Assembly (NCBI GenBank): GCA_003230965.1
Contig: QIHL01000041.1
Coordinates: 1-15,035 of the forward strand
Source of the DNA: Candidatus Magasanikiibacteriota bacterium
GTDB lineage: Bacteria; Patescibacteriota; Patescibacteriia; Magasanikbacterales; UBA922
Length of the DNA stretch: 15,035 nucleotides
Direction of reading: 5' to 3'
The position numbers were made by a program, and so were the translations under genes. The notes below the pieces were generated by a model, which had not been told where the DNA came from, did not search any database, and saw only the letters and a list, made by a program, of their open reading frames with translations. Positions 1 through 6,768 of this stretch are shown one piece after another (position 1 is the first letter of the stretch; every line of letters begins with the position of its first letter).

Positions 1-231
1 CAATAACACTTTTTTACCTCGCATTCGCTGAAACCGTGCCATCAAATCCATCAAACTATTTTCAAGTGCATGCCCAAGATGAAGAATACCAGTTACATTT
101 GGCGGTGGCATCATAATGCTATACGGTTCACCATTCAAATTGTCAGGATTAAAAAAACCACTCGCTTCCCAACGATCATAGACTATGTGTTCATAATCAG
201 ACGGAATATAGGCTTTTGGTAATTCTTTCAT
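1..231 (-). CDS. valS: Valine--tRNA ligase, N-terminal fragment (5' end of gene; continues beyond window)
   Basis: The first 77 codons of valyl-tRNA synthetase, a class I enzyme that charges tRNA-Val with valine in the cytoplasm. Translating the minus strand from the ATG at 231 gives MKELPKAYIPSDYEHIVYDR at the N-terminus. A PPPNVTG block follows, then the class I HIGH signature as HLGH (residues about 51-54). The PPPNVTGxLHxGHA combination is specific for ValS rather than IleS or LeuS. The remaining catalytic, editing and anticodon-binding domains lie outside the window. I see no Shine-Dalgarno sequence at a usual distance; instead a promoter -10 box sits 10 bases before the ATG, so the mRNA leader may be only a few bases long. 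The gene is divergent from the DHH-family gene at 419. Confidence 0.93.
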   Translation of the reverse strand, partial: MKELPKAYIPSDYEHIVYDRWEASGFFNPDNLNGEPYSIMMPPPNVTGILHLGHALENSLMDLMARFQRMRGKKVLL

Positions 232-241
232 AGGTAGAACT

Positions 242-270
242 ATTGTATCCTACTAGCAAAAAAAAATCAA
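242..270 (-). promoter_or_regulatory. Predicted sigma70-type promoter of valS
   Basis: On the minus strand a TTGATT (-35) is followed after 17 bases by TACAAT (-10). Only 10 bases separate the -10 box from the valS ATG, so transcription would begin about 3-5 bases before the start codon. The spacer includes a run of nine T. Prediction from sequence only. Confidence 0.6.
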
Positions 271-321
271 AAAAAACTGCTTTCAGGCAAAAATTATATA
301 GTATAAGTAGCATATGTACTG

Positions 322-350
322 TTGACAGATTCTTCTACTCTTGATACACT
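322..350 (+). promoter_or_regulatory. Predicted sigma70-type promoter of the DHH-family gene
   Basis: A perfect -35 box TTGACA (322-327) is followed after exactly 17 bases by TACACT (345-350). Transcription would start near 357. This overlaps the longer open reading frame that can be read from a TTG at 341, so that upstream start would lie inside the promoter and cannot be used. It supports the ATG at 419. Confidence 0.75.
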
Positions 351-406
351 ATGCCATTCTCTGGTCTACAGAGGCAAAAATTACTATTCTCCCGAATACA
401 AATTCC

Positions 407-410
407 GAGG
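407..410 (+). promoter_or_regulatory. Ribosome binding site that sets the DHH-family start
   Basis: GAGG ends 8 bases before the ATG at 419, an ideal Shine-Dalgarno spacing. It is one of only two clear Shine-Dalgarno sequences in the window, the other being at rpsB. With the upstream promoter it fixes the start at 419 rather than 341. Confidence 0.65.
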
Positions 411-418
411 CTATTTTT

Positions 419-1570
419 ATGGCACTGACAGAAATACAACAACTACAACAATTGCTGGAACAAAAAAAGCATATTCTAATTACGTTTCGCAAAAATGGCA
501 CAGGCGATGCGATTGCTGCGGCTGTCGCACTCGCTTTGTTTATTCGTCAACTTGATAAACATGCTGATATTGTTGTTGATAATTTTTCTCTCCCACGCAA
601 TTTCCAATTTTTGAAACTAGCAAAAAATATCAAACCAGCATTTCATGATTTACAAAAATTTGTAATTTCAGTTGACGTTGCCAAGACTGGCGTGAAAGAG
701 CTAAGTTATGATACAAAAAACAACACCCTACGTATTTTTATTACACCTAAAAAAGGATTTCTGACACGAGAAAATGTGAAGACAGCACAAAGTGATTTCC
801 GTTATGATCTCATTTTAATTGTGGATACGCCAGATCTTGAATCACTTGGCAATGTATACACTAACAATACTGAATTATTTTATAAAACACCAATTGTCAA
901 TATTGATCACCACGCTGAAAATGAACAATTCGGTCAAGTAAATATCACTGACATGACAGTAACAGCAACGACTGAAGTACTTTTTCATGTATTAAAAAAA
1001 CTTGGTGACGCATATCTCACTCCAAAACTTGCAACCGCGCTCTTGGCAGGTATAATCGCAAATACACGTAGTTTCAAAACCGAACACATCAAACCACAAA
1101 CATTGCACACCGCAAGTTCACTTATTGCAATAGGTGCAGATCGTGAATATATTGTACAAAATTTGTATCGCACACGAACAATTGCATCACTCAAGCTCTG
1201 GGGTGAAACACTCAGAAGACTACAGTATGACAATACAACTGGACTGGTGTGGTCAACACTTACACATGATGATTTTATTCGTTCAGGTGGTAATGAAAAT
1301 GACTTATACGAAATTATTGATGAGCTAATCACCAATTCTCCAGAGGCAAAGATCATTGTACTCATACACGAACATGCGACAGTTGATAATGAGATTTCAA
1401 TCCATGTACTTGTTCACGTAACAAAAAATTTCAATGCAAAAAAACTCCTCGCACAGTTCAAACCAAAAGGTGATACTGTGCAAGCATCGTGTATCATCAA
1501 CAACAAAAATTTGAAAGAAACAGAAGAATTGATTGTGACAGAATTAAAAACACAATTAAAAAATAAGTAA
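419..1570 (+). CDS. DHH-family phosphoesterase-like protein with degraded active-site motifs
   Basis: A 383-residue protein related to the NrnA/RecJ-like DHH phosphoesterases, which normally hydrolyse short oligonucleotides or 3'-phosphoadenosine phosphate using two metal ions. Seen directly: a DHH core with IVDTPD (residues 134-139) and NIDHH (161-165), the following GIIANT block (211-216), and the TLHTASSLIAIGAD helix typical of the family. However, motif I, usually HxxPDGD, reads FRKNGTGD, keeping only Asp30. The usual Asp of the fourth motif is Asn215. The C-terminal DHHA1 domain lacks the expected GGGH glycine-rich substrate loop. The enzyme may therefore be inactive, or may use an altered site. 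Start chosen at 419 because of the GAGG site and because the promoter covers the earlier in-frame TTG. It stands alone on the plus strand and converges on gpmI. Substrate unknown. Confidence 0.8.
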   Translation: MALTEIQQLQQLLEQKKHILITFRKNGTGDAIAAAVALALFIRQLDKHADIVVDNFSLPRNFQFLKLAKNIKPAFHDLQKFVISVDVAKTGVKELSYDTKNNTLRIFITPKKGFLTRENVKTAQSDFRYDLILIVDTPDLESLGNVYTNNTELFYKTPIVNIDHHAENEQFGQVNITDMTVTATTEVLFHVLKKLGDAYLTPKLATALLAGIIANTRSFKTEHIKPQTLHTASSLIAIGADREYIVQNLYRTRTIASLKLWGETLRRLQYDNTTGLVWSTLTHDDFIRSGGNENDLYEIIDELITNSPEAKIIVLIHEHATVDNEISIHVLVHVTKNFNAKKLLAQFKPKGDTVQASCIINNKNLKETEELIVTELKTQLKNK

Positions 1571-1594
1571 TAAATAGAGCTGACAATACAATAC

Positions 1595-1623
1595 AAAAAA
1601 AGCAGACCACTGCCAGCTTTTTT
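1595..1623. terminator. Bidirectional intrinsic terminator between the DHH-family gene and gpmI
   Basis: GCAG (1602-1605) pairs with CTGC (1610-1613) around a four-base loop. The hairpin is flanked by seven A on the left and six T on the right (1618-1623). Read on the minus strand the stem is followed directly by seven T; read on the plus strand an AAAAAAGC/GCTTTTTT outer stem can form. It can end both convergent transcripts. Confidence 0.7.
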
Positions 1624-1639
1624 ATTATTTAATCTAAAA

Positions 1640-3220
1640 TCAAATCAATGCTCGTCCATCCATTTGTTCTGGTTTTTCTATACCTAAAATCTTGAGTACA
1701 GTTGGAGCAACATCTGCCAAAAGACCGACTGGATGCAATAGACTTAGATCATCGCCAGGTGGGTCTCCTGATGGACCTGCCTGTCCTCTATATTGTTTTC
1801 CGATAATGAAGAATGGCACTGGATTTGTACTATGTTCTTTGTCCATATCATGCGTTTCCAAATTTTGCATTTCTTCAGCATTGCCATGGTCAGCAGTAAT
1901 TAAAAAAACACCATCATGCGCGAGTACATGTTCAGAAATAGTACCAAGCCCTTTGTCAATTATTTCAATACCTTTGACCACTGCCTTAAAATCTCCTGTA
2001 TGCCCAACCATATCAGCATTTGCAAAATTTAGAATAATTACATCATACGTTTCTGCTTCAATCGCTTTCACAACCTCTTTCGTAATTTTTGATGCAGACA
2101 TTTCAGGAGACTGATCATACGTTGAAACTTTTGGTGATGGAATAATTTCCCGTTCCTCTCCAGGAAATGGATCTTCAACTGTACCATTTAAGAAAAAAGT
2201 TACATGTGCATACTTTTCTGTTTCTGCAATATGGAATTGCGTGAGTCCTGTGTTACTAATCACTTCTGACAAACAGTTATGTACTACGACAGGTTGAAAT
2301 GCAGTAACAATTGGAATTCCTTTTTCATACTCTGTCATCGTTGCAAAAAATATATCCTTTATATATGTACGTTCAAATTTCATAAAACCCGGAAGAACAA
2401 ACGCCTCAGTCAATTGGCGTGCACGATCAGATCTAAAATTGAAAAAAATAATAGAATCACCAGACTGAACAGTAGCAACTGGTTTTCCTTCCGAACTAAT
2501 GACCATTGGAATAAATTCTTCATCATATACTTTTTTATCATACGACGCTTGAATCGCATGGATTGGATCAGCATCGTACACGTCTGCTTTGCCCAAAGCA
2601 ATTGCATTATATGCTTTTTGAATACGATCCCACCGATTATCTCTGTCCATTGCATAGTAGCGCCCAGACAAGGTAGCAATTTTTCCAACACCAATTTCTT
2701 TCATCTGATCCTGCAATAATTTCACAAATTGAATCCCCATATTGTAGTCCGTATCACGACCATCTAAAAATACATGCACAAAAACTTTTTTTATTTTCTG
2801 TTCTTTTGCAAATTTCAATAATGCATACAAATGTTCTTGTGAAGCATGAATATTCCCACTGGAAACTAAACCCATCAGATGAAGTGCACCATCTTTTTCT
2901 TTTACATGTTCTGCTGCTTTGACAAATGCAGATTTCTGAAAAAACGATTCATTTTCAATACTTTTATTGATGCGCGGAAATGTTTGATAGTAAACGCGCC
3001 CAGCCCCGATATTCAAATGCCCAACTTCGGAATTTCCCATTTCACCAAATTGTAACCCAACCTCGTTGCCAGAAGCATGAAGCGTCATAACAGGATACTC
3101 ACGAACAAAGCGATCAATGTGAGGAATCTTTGCCTGAGTAATTGCATTCGTCGGTGTATCCGCAGCAACACCCCACCCATCAAGGATTGCAAGAACTACA
3201 GGCTTTGGTCGTTCAATCAT
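1640..3220 (-). CDS. gpmI: 2,3-bisphosphoglycerate-independent phosphoglycerate mutase (canonical copy)
   Basis: A 526-residue cofactor-independent phosphoglycerate mutase, which interconverts 3- and 2-phosphoglycerate in lower glycolysis through a phosphoserine intermediate and two Mn ions. Seen in order: ILDGWG with metal ligand Asp14; MGNSEVGH with nucleophile Ser64; DGRDT; GRYYAMDRDNRWDR; FRSDRARQ; ETEKYAHVTFF; the NADMVGHTG and TADHGNAE metal motifs; and HSTNPVPFF. All catalytic residues are present and the length is close to the family norm of about 510. A glycine/proline/aspartate-rich stretch (about residues 478-496), between NPVPFF and LLADVAPT, is longer than I expect for the family. 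It lies 6 bases after the second gpmI-like gene, probably as one operon, and no Shine-Dalgarno sequence is visible. Its stop is TGA. Confidence 0.95.
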   Translation of the reverse strand: MIERPKPVVLAILDGWGVAADTPTNAITQAKIPHIDRFVREYPVMTLHASGNEVGLQFGEMGNSEVGHLNIGAGRVYYQTFPRINKSIENESFFQKSAFVKAAEHVKEKDGALHLMGLVSSGNIHASQEHLYALLKFAKEQKIKKVFVHVFLDGRDTDYNMGIQFVKLLQDQMKEIGVGKIATLSGRYYAMDRDNRWDRIQKAYNAIALGKADVYDADPIHAIQASYDKKVYDEEFIPMVISSEGKPVATVQSGDSIIFFNFRSDRARQLTEAFVLPGFMKFERTYIKDIFFATMTEYEKGIPIVTAFQPVVVHNCLSEVISNTGLTQFHIAETEKYAHVTFFLNGTVEDPFPGEEREIIPSPKVSTYDQSPEMSASKITKEVVKAIEAETYDVIILNFANADMVGHTGDFKAVVKGIEIIDKGLGTISEHVLAHDGVFLITADHGNAEEMQNLETHDMDKEHSTNPVPFFIIGKQYRGQAGPSGDPPGDDLSLLHPVGLLADVAPTVLKILGIEKPEQMDGRALI

Positions 3221-3225
3221 AGAAA

Positions 3226-3253
3226 ATTATACGAGTAAGGATGTACCAGTCAT
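3226..3253 (-). promoter_or_regulatory. Possible internal promoter for the downstream gpmI
   Basis: Minus strand ATGACT (-35, four of six matches) followed after 16 bases by a perfect TATAAT. It lies over the last codons and stop of the upstream gpmI-like gene, and the -10 box ends 5 bases before the downstream ATG. Transcripts would start almost at the AUG. AT-rich sequence makes chance matches likely. Confidence 0.3.
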
Positions 3254-4828
3254 CTCATTTGGTTTGGTAAGATGTAACATATCAAGAATTGTTGGAGCAA
3301 TATCTGATAATCGTCCGCCGACACGAAGTTTCTTTTTTACTCCTTTTCTAATCAAAATAAACGGTACTGGATTCGTCGTGTGTTCTGTTAGCATGCCACC
3401 AGTTTTTGGATCAATCATACATTCAGCATTTCCGTGATCAGCAGTAATCAACAATGTCCCATCATGCGATAATATAAAATCTACTACAGTTTTTACATTT
3501 GCATCCATAATATGAATACCTTGCTTTGCTGCCTCTATATTTCCTGTGTGCCCCACCATATCAGCATTTGGATAATTGACACAAATAAAATTAAACTCTT
3601 TTTTATTAAAATGGTCAATAATCCGTTTAGTTATCTTTCCAGATTCCATACCAGGACGATCTGCATAGGAATACACTGCAGGTGAACGAATTAACTCACG
3701 CTTTTCACCATTGATGGGCTTCGGATACCCACCATTGATAAAATAGGTAACATGTGCGTATTTTTGAGTCTCTGAAATGTAGAGCTGTTTGCGTGCTTCA
3801 CCAATTGCTTTGGCTAAACTATTTTTTACATCTGGACTTGGAAACGCAGTAAAAATTCCTGGTAAATCAGGGCCAAAATCAGTCATTGCAACAAAACGTG
3901 TATTTTTTGGAAAATGTTTGCGTGTAAATATCCCAGGATTTTCTTTATGAAACAACGGCTCTTGCTGGACAAATGTTTTTGTAATCTGACGTGCACGATC
4001 ACTACGTGCATTGAAAAAATACAACACATCATTATCTTTAATTGTCGTAACCGATGTCCCTTTTGATACAATTACAGTTGGCTGAATATGTTCATCCATT
4101 TCACCACGATTGTATGCTTGTGAAATTGCCTCTTCCGCACTCGTCGCAATTTGGGCTGCTTTACCACAAGTCATAGCATCATAGGTTGCTTCGGTTCGTT
4201 TCCAATCTTTATTTCTGTCCATAGCATAAAAACGTCCAATCACAGTAGCAATTTTTTCACCACCAATCATATATTTACGTAAATCCTTCAGATGCTCAAT
4301 CGCAGAATGTGGCGGGGAATCGCGACCATCTGTAAATAAATGTAAATACACATGATTACTATACTTTTCACGACGAAAAAATTCCAAAAGTGCATACAGA
4401 TGTTCTGGTCGTGCGTGTGGACTTTGATCATCAGTCAAGAGCCCCATGACATGCACATTGCTTTTATATTTCTTTGCATGAAACAATGCGTGCTTGAATG
4501 CATGATTTTTGAAAAATATACCAGAAGAAATGTCATCAGAAATGCGTACCAAATCCTGCTCCACAATTCTCCCACCACCGATATTAAAATGACCAGCTTC
4601 AGAATTTCCTTCTTGATTTGGAAACAATCCAACATCAACACCAGATGCTTTGAGTTTTGTAAAACTATATTTTTTTATGTATGAAAAAATATTCGGTGCA
4701 GTTTCTGGAGTAATTGCATTCCCTTTATTTTTTACATTCGCCAAACCAAAACCATCCAAAATCATTAGGACAAAAGGCGGATTTATTTTTGTTGACTGGA
4801 TTATATTTTTTTTCAAATGTGTCTTCAT
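3227..4828 (-). CDS. Divergent second phosphoglycerate mutase, GpmI-like
   Basis: A 533-residue protein of the same alkaline-phosphatase-superfamily mutase family as its neighbour, but clearly diverged. Seen: a lysine-rich N-terminal extension of about 15 residues, then MILDGFG with Asp25, EGNSEAGH with nucleophile Ser76, TDGRDSPP, GRFYAMDRNKDW, ARSDRARQ, ETQKYAHVTYF, NADMVGHTG, TADHGNAE and EHTTNPVPF. All metal ligands and the phosphate-binding arginines are kept, so it should be catalytic. GNSEAGH in place of GNSEVGH and the different substrate-side blocks mark it as a separate subfamily. It is first in a two-gene operon, driven by a promoter whose -10 box is 11 bases from the ATG, with no Shine-Dalgarno sequence. 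Duplication followed by divergence or a changed substrate (another phosphosugar) are both possible. Confidence 0.88.
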   Translation of the reverse strand: MKTHLKKNIIQSTKINPPFVLMILDGFGLANVKNKGNAITPETAPNIFSYIKKYSFTKLKASGVDVGLFPNQEGNSEAGHFNIGGGRIVEQDLVRISDDISSGIFFKNHAFKHALFHAKKYKSNVHVMGLLTDDQSPHARPEHLYALLEFFRREKYSNHVYLHLFTDGRDSPPHSAIEHLKDLRKYMIGGEKIATVIGRFYAMDRNKDWKRTEATYDAMTCGKAAQIATSAEEAISQAYNRGEMDEHIQPTVIVSKGTSVTTIKDNDVLYFFNARSDRARQITKTFVQQEPLFHKENPGIFTRKHFPKNTRFVAMTDFGPDLPGIFTAFPSPDVKNSLAKAIGEARKQLYISETQKYAHVTYFINGGYPKPINGEKRELIRSPAVYSYADRPGMESGKITKRIIDHFNKKEFNFICVNYPNADMVGHTGNIEAAKQGIHIMDANVKTVVDFILSHDGTLLITADHGNAECMIDPKTGGMLTEHTTNPVPFILIRKGVKKKLRVGGRLSDIAPTILDMLHLTKPNEMTGTSLLV

Positions 4829-4839
4829 AGTGTTTCACT

Positions 4840-4868
4840 AGTATAACGCAGTTAGCTACAAGATTCAA
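4840..4868 (-). promoter_or_regulatory. Predicted promoter of the gpmI pair
   Basis: Minus strand TTGAAT (4863-4868), 17-base spacer, TATACT (4840-4845). Only 11 bases separate the -10 box from the ATG at 4828, predicting a leader of about 5 bases. The rest of the 128-base gap to tsaC holds a small CCTG-TAG-CAGG hairpin without a T run and no clear terminator for the upstream genes. Confidence 0.65.
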
Positions 4869-4956
4869 TCTGTAATTGCCTGCTACAGGTATGAACTGAA
4901 TGACTGGACTAGAGTAAAATACAAAATAAAGCATGAAGAATAGTGCAGGTATACAT

Positions 4957-5562
4957 TTATTTGAAAATTATGTCTCCTTGCCGTAGAATAATAATATCTT
5001 TACCATCAACTTGAACAATTGTAGACGGCTTATGATATAGCAATGTTCCACCATCTATAAAAATGTCCGGCTGAATTGTTTCTTTTTTATAAATACTCAA
5101 AATATTTTCTGCACTATATGGATTTTCTCCACCTGCACGGTTGGCAGATGTAGACACTAGCGGTACGCCAAGTGCGTGGACAATACTACTTGCAAATACA
5201 TCATCCGTAAATCTACATGCAAGAAATCCAGTATCGCTAATCACACCACGTGATAGATATAAATTAGATTTTACTTTTGCCACAATAGTTAATGCCCCAG
5301 GCCAATATCTTTTAGTTAGATCATCAATTTTTTTATTCCATTCCAAATAAATTTGTGCCATTTTTATACTATCTACCAACACGAGAAGAGGTTTTTTTTT
5401 ATTTCTACCTTTAATACAAAAAATATTATCAACAGCTTTTTGATTCGTTGCATCGCACCCAAGACCATAGCAAGTTTCAGTTGGATAAACAATTGTTTTA
5501 CCTTGACGAAGCAACTCTGCAATCACTTGCGGAGTACATTCGGATTGTTTTTTTTCTTCCAT
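4957..5562 (-). CDS. tsaC: L-threonylcarbamoyladenylate synthase (Sua5/YciO/YrdC family)
   Basis: A 201-residue single-domain YrdC/TsaC protein. The family makes threonylcarbamoyl-AMP from threonine, bicarbonate and ATP, the first step of t6A37 modification on ANN-decoding tRNAs. Seen: YPTETCYGLGCDA (residues 26-38), the KGR block (51-53) that binds ATP/pyrophosphate, RYWPGALTIV (85-94) and VPLVSTSANRAGG (133-145). The C-terminal Sua5 domain is absent, so this is the short TsaC-like form. It starts 18 bases after the prfB stop and is probably co-transcribed with it. No Shine-Dalgarno sequence precedes the ATG; a TGATACAAT stretch resembling an extended -10 element lies 4 bases upstream. The partner genes tsaB, tsaD and tsaE are not in the window. 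YciO-like paralogs of uncertain function share the fold. Confidence 0.9.
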   Translation of the reverse strand: MEEKKQSECTPQVIAELLRQGKTIVYPTETCYGLGCDATNQKAVDNIFCIKGRNKKKPLLVLVDSIKMAQIYLEWNKKIDDLTKRYWPGALTIVAKVKSNLYLSRGVISDTGFLACRFTDDVFASSIVHALGVPLVSTSANRAGGENPYSAENILSIYKKETIQPDIFIDGGTLLYHKPSTIVQVDGKDIIILRQGDIIFK

Positions 5563-5580
5563 ACAAATTGTATCAATACT

Positions 5581-6687
5581 TTATTTTTTTTCTTTTTCTT
5601 TCAACCACCGAAGGTATGCTTCTACAAAATCATTGATGTCACCACTAAGAACACGGTCAGTATCTGCAGTTTCGTGATGAGTACGAATATCTTTTACCAT
5701 TTTGTATGGTTGCAAAACATAAGATCTAATCTGACTTCCCCATTCTGGACTTTTGTATTCACCACGGAGTTTCAAACGTTCTTTTTCTTCTTTTTGTTCG
5801 TGTAAAAGTTGTAATTTTGATCGCAAAATTTTCATTGCAGTTTCTTTATTTTGTATCTGTGATCGTTCATTTTGGCACTGAACCACAATATTGGTTGGAA
5901 TATGTGTGATACGCACTGCGCTATCAGTCTTGTTTACATGCTGACCACCAGCACCGCTAGATCGATAAGTGTCAATACGCAAATCCTCAGAATCAATTTC
6001 AATCTTCTCAGTTTCCTCCACCTCAGGCAAAACTTCAATCAACGCAAACGACGTATGACGCATGTGTTCTGCATCAAACGGAGAAATACGAACGAGCCGA
6101 TGTGTTCCGTGCTCGGATTTGAGATAACCATACGCATATCGTCCTTCCACACGAACCAACACAGATTTAATACCAGCTTCTTGTCCACGTGACTCATCAA
6201 TCATAGTCGTAACCCATCCTTTGTCTTCCGAATACCGCAAAATCATGCGTAGTAGCATCTCAGCCCAATCTTGTGCTTCTGTACCTCCACTTCCTGCATG
6301 AATAGCAATAATTGCATTTTCTTTATCATGTTTGCCATTGAACAAAAGAAAAAATTCTAACTTTTCAAATTCTTTTTGCAAATCACTAATTTTGTGCCGA
6401 ACCTCTTCAATCATTTCATCGTCAGGATTATCCTTCAAATCATGACACAACCCAATGAGCTCTTCAACAGTTTTTTTCATTCCTTCCCACGTAGCAATTT
6501 CACTGCGAAATACTTCATGCTTCTTTCCAACTTTTGCTGCATTTTCAGGATCATTCCAAAAATCTGATTCTTCCATTTCTTTCTCCAATCCGTGCATCTC
6601 TGCAATTTGTTCATCAATATCAAGCAATCTCCAAGTATCAATAATCTTTGCTTGAAGTTCTTTTAGTTGTTTTATCTCTTCTTTCAT
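5581..6687 (-). CDS. prfB: Peptide chain release factor 2
   Basis: A 368-residue class I release factor that recognises UAA and UGA and triggers hydrolysis of peptidyl-tRNA. Seen: a helical N-terminal domain, the AGSGGTEAQDW block (131-141), the RF2-specific anticodon-like SPF tripeptide (202-204), and the catalytic GGQ loop in SSGAGGQHVNKTDSAVRITH (243-262). RF1 would carry a PxT-type tripeptide instead of SPF. The whole gene is in one frame: where many bacteria have the CTT TGA autoregulatory +1 frameshift, this gene reads CTT GAT (codons 22-23, positions 6619-6624). Two genes in this window end in TGA (gpmI at 1640 and rpsB at 13347), consistent with a working RF2. The promoter's -10 box is 9 bases before the ATG. 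It heads a prfB-tsaC operon. Confidence 0.96.
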   Translation of the reverse strand: MKEEIKQLKELQAKIIDTWRLLDIDEQIAEMHGLEKEMEESDFWNDPENAAKVGKKHEVFRSEIATWEGMKKTVEELIGLCHDLKDNPDDEMIEEVRHKISDLQKEFEKLEFFLLFNGKHDKENAIIAIHAGSGGTEAQDWAEMLLRMILRYSEDKGWVTTMIDESRGQEAGIKSVLVRVEGRYAYGYLKSEHGTHRLVRISPFDAEHMRHTSFALIEVLPEVEETEKIEIDSEDLRIDTYRSSGAGGQHVNKTDSAVRITHIPTNIVVQCQNERSQIQNKETAMKILRSKLQLLHEQKEEKERLKLRGEYKSPEWGSQIRSYVLQPYKMVKDIRTHHETADTDRVLSGDINDFVEAYLRWLKEKEKK

Positions 6688-6696
6688 ACGCCCACT

Positions 6697-6725
6697 ATCC
6701 TACAGAAAAAATACAAAAAAAACAA
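6697..6725 (-). promoter_or_regulatory. Predicted promoter of prfB, overlapping the groEL terminator
   Basis: Minus strand TTGTTT (6720-6725), 17-base spacer, TAGGAT (6697-6702). The -35 box is made from the 3' arm and T run of the groEL terminator. The -10 box ends 9 bases before the prfB ATG, predicting a leader of about 3 bases. Matches to consensus are moderate. Confidence 0.45.
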
Positions 6726-6748
6726 CCCCGACGCGTCGGGATTGTTTT
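6713..6748 (-). terminator. Strong intrinsic terminator after groEL
   Basis: A long inverted repeat centred at 6733/6734: AACAA, C, CCCGACG pairs with CGTCGGG, A, TTGTT. The one mismatched pair (6726/6741) is G-U in the minus-strand RNA, which shows the orientation. The stem is GC-rich at the tip and is followed on the minus strand by a T run, ending the groES-groEL transcript. Confidence 0.9.
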
Positions 6749-6768
6749 AATAATATGAAATGAAAATT

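Noticed and set aside
341..418. Longer N-terminus for the DHH-family protein from a TTG at 341
   Set aside because: The TTG overlaps the -10 region of a near-consensus promoter, so it would not be in the mRNA, while the ATG at 419 has a well-placed GAGG ribosome site.
1692..2114. 140-codon plus-strand frame opposite gpmI
   Set aside because: It lies wholly within the well-supported mutase gene, without family resemblance or start signals.
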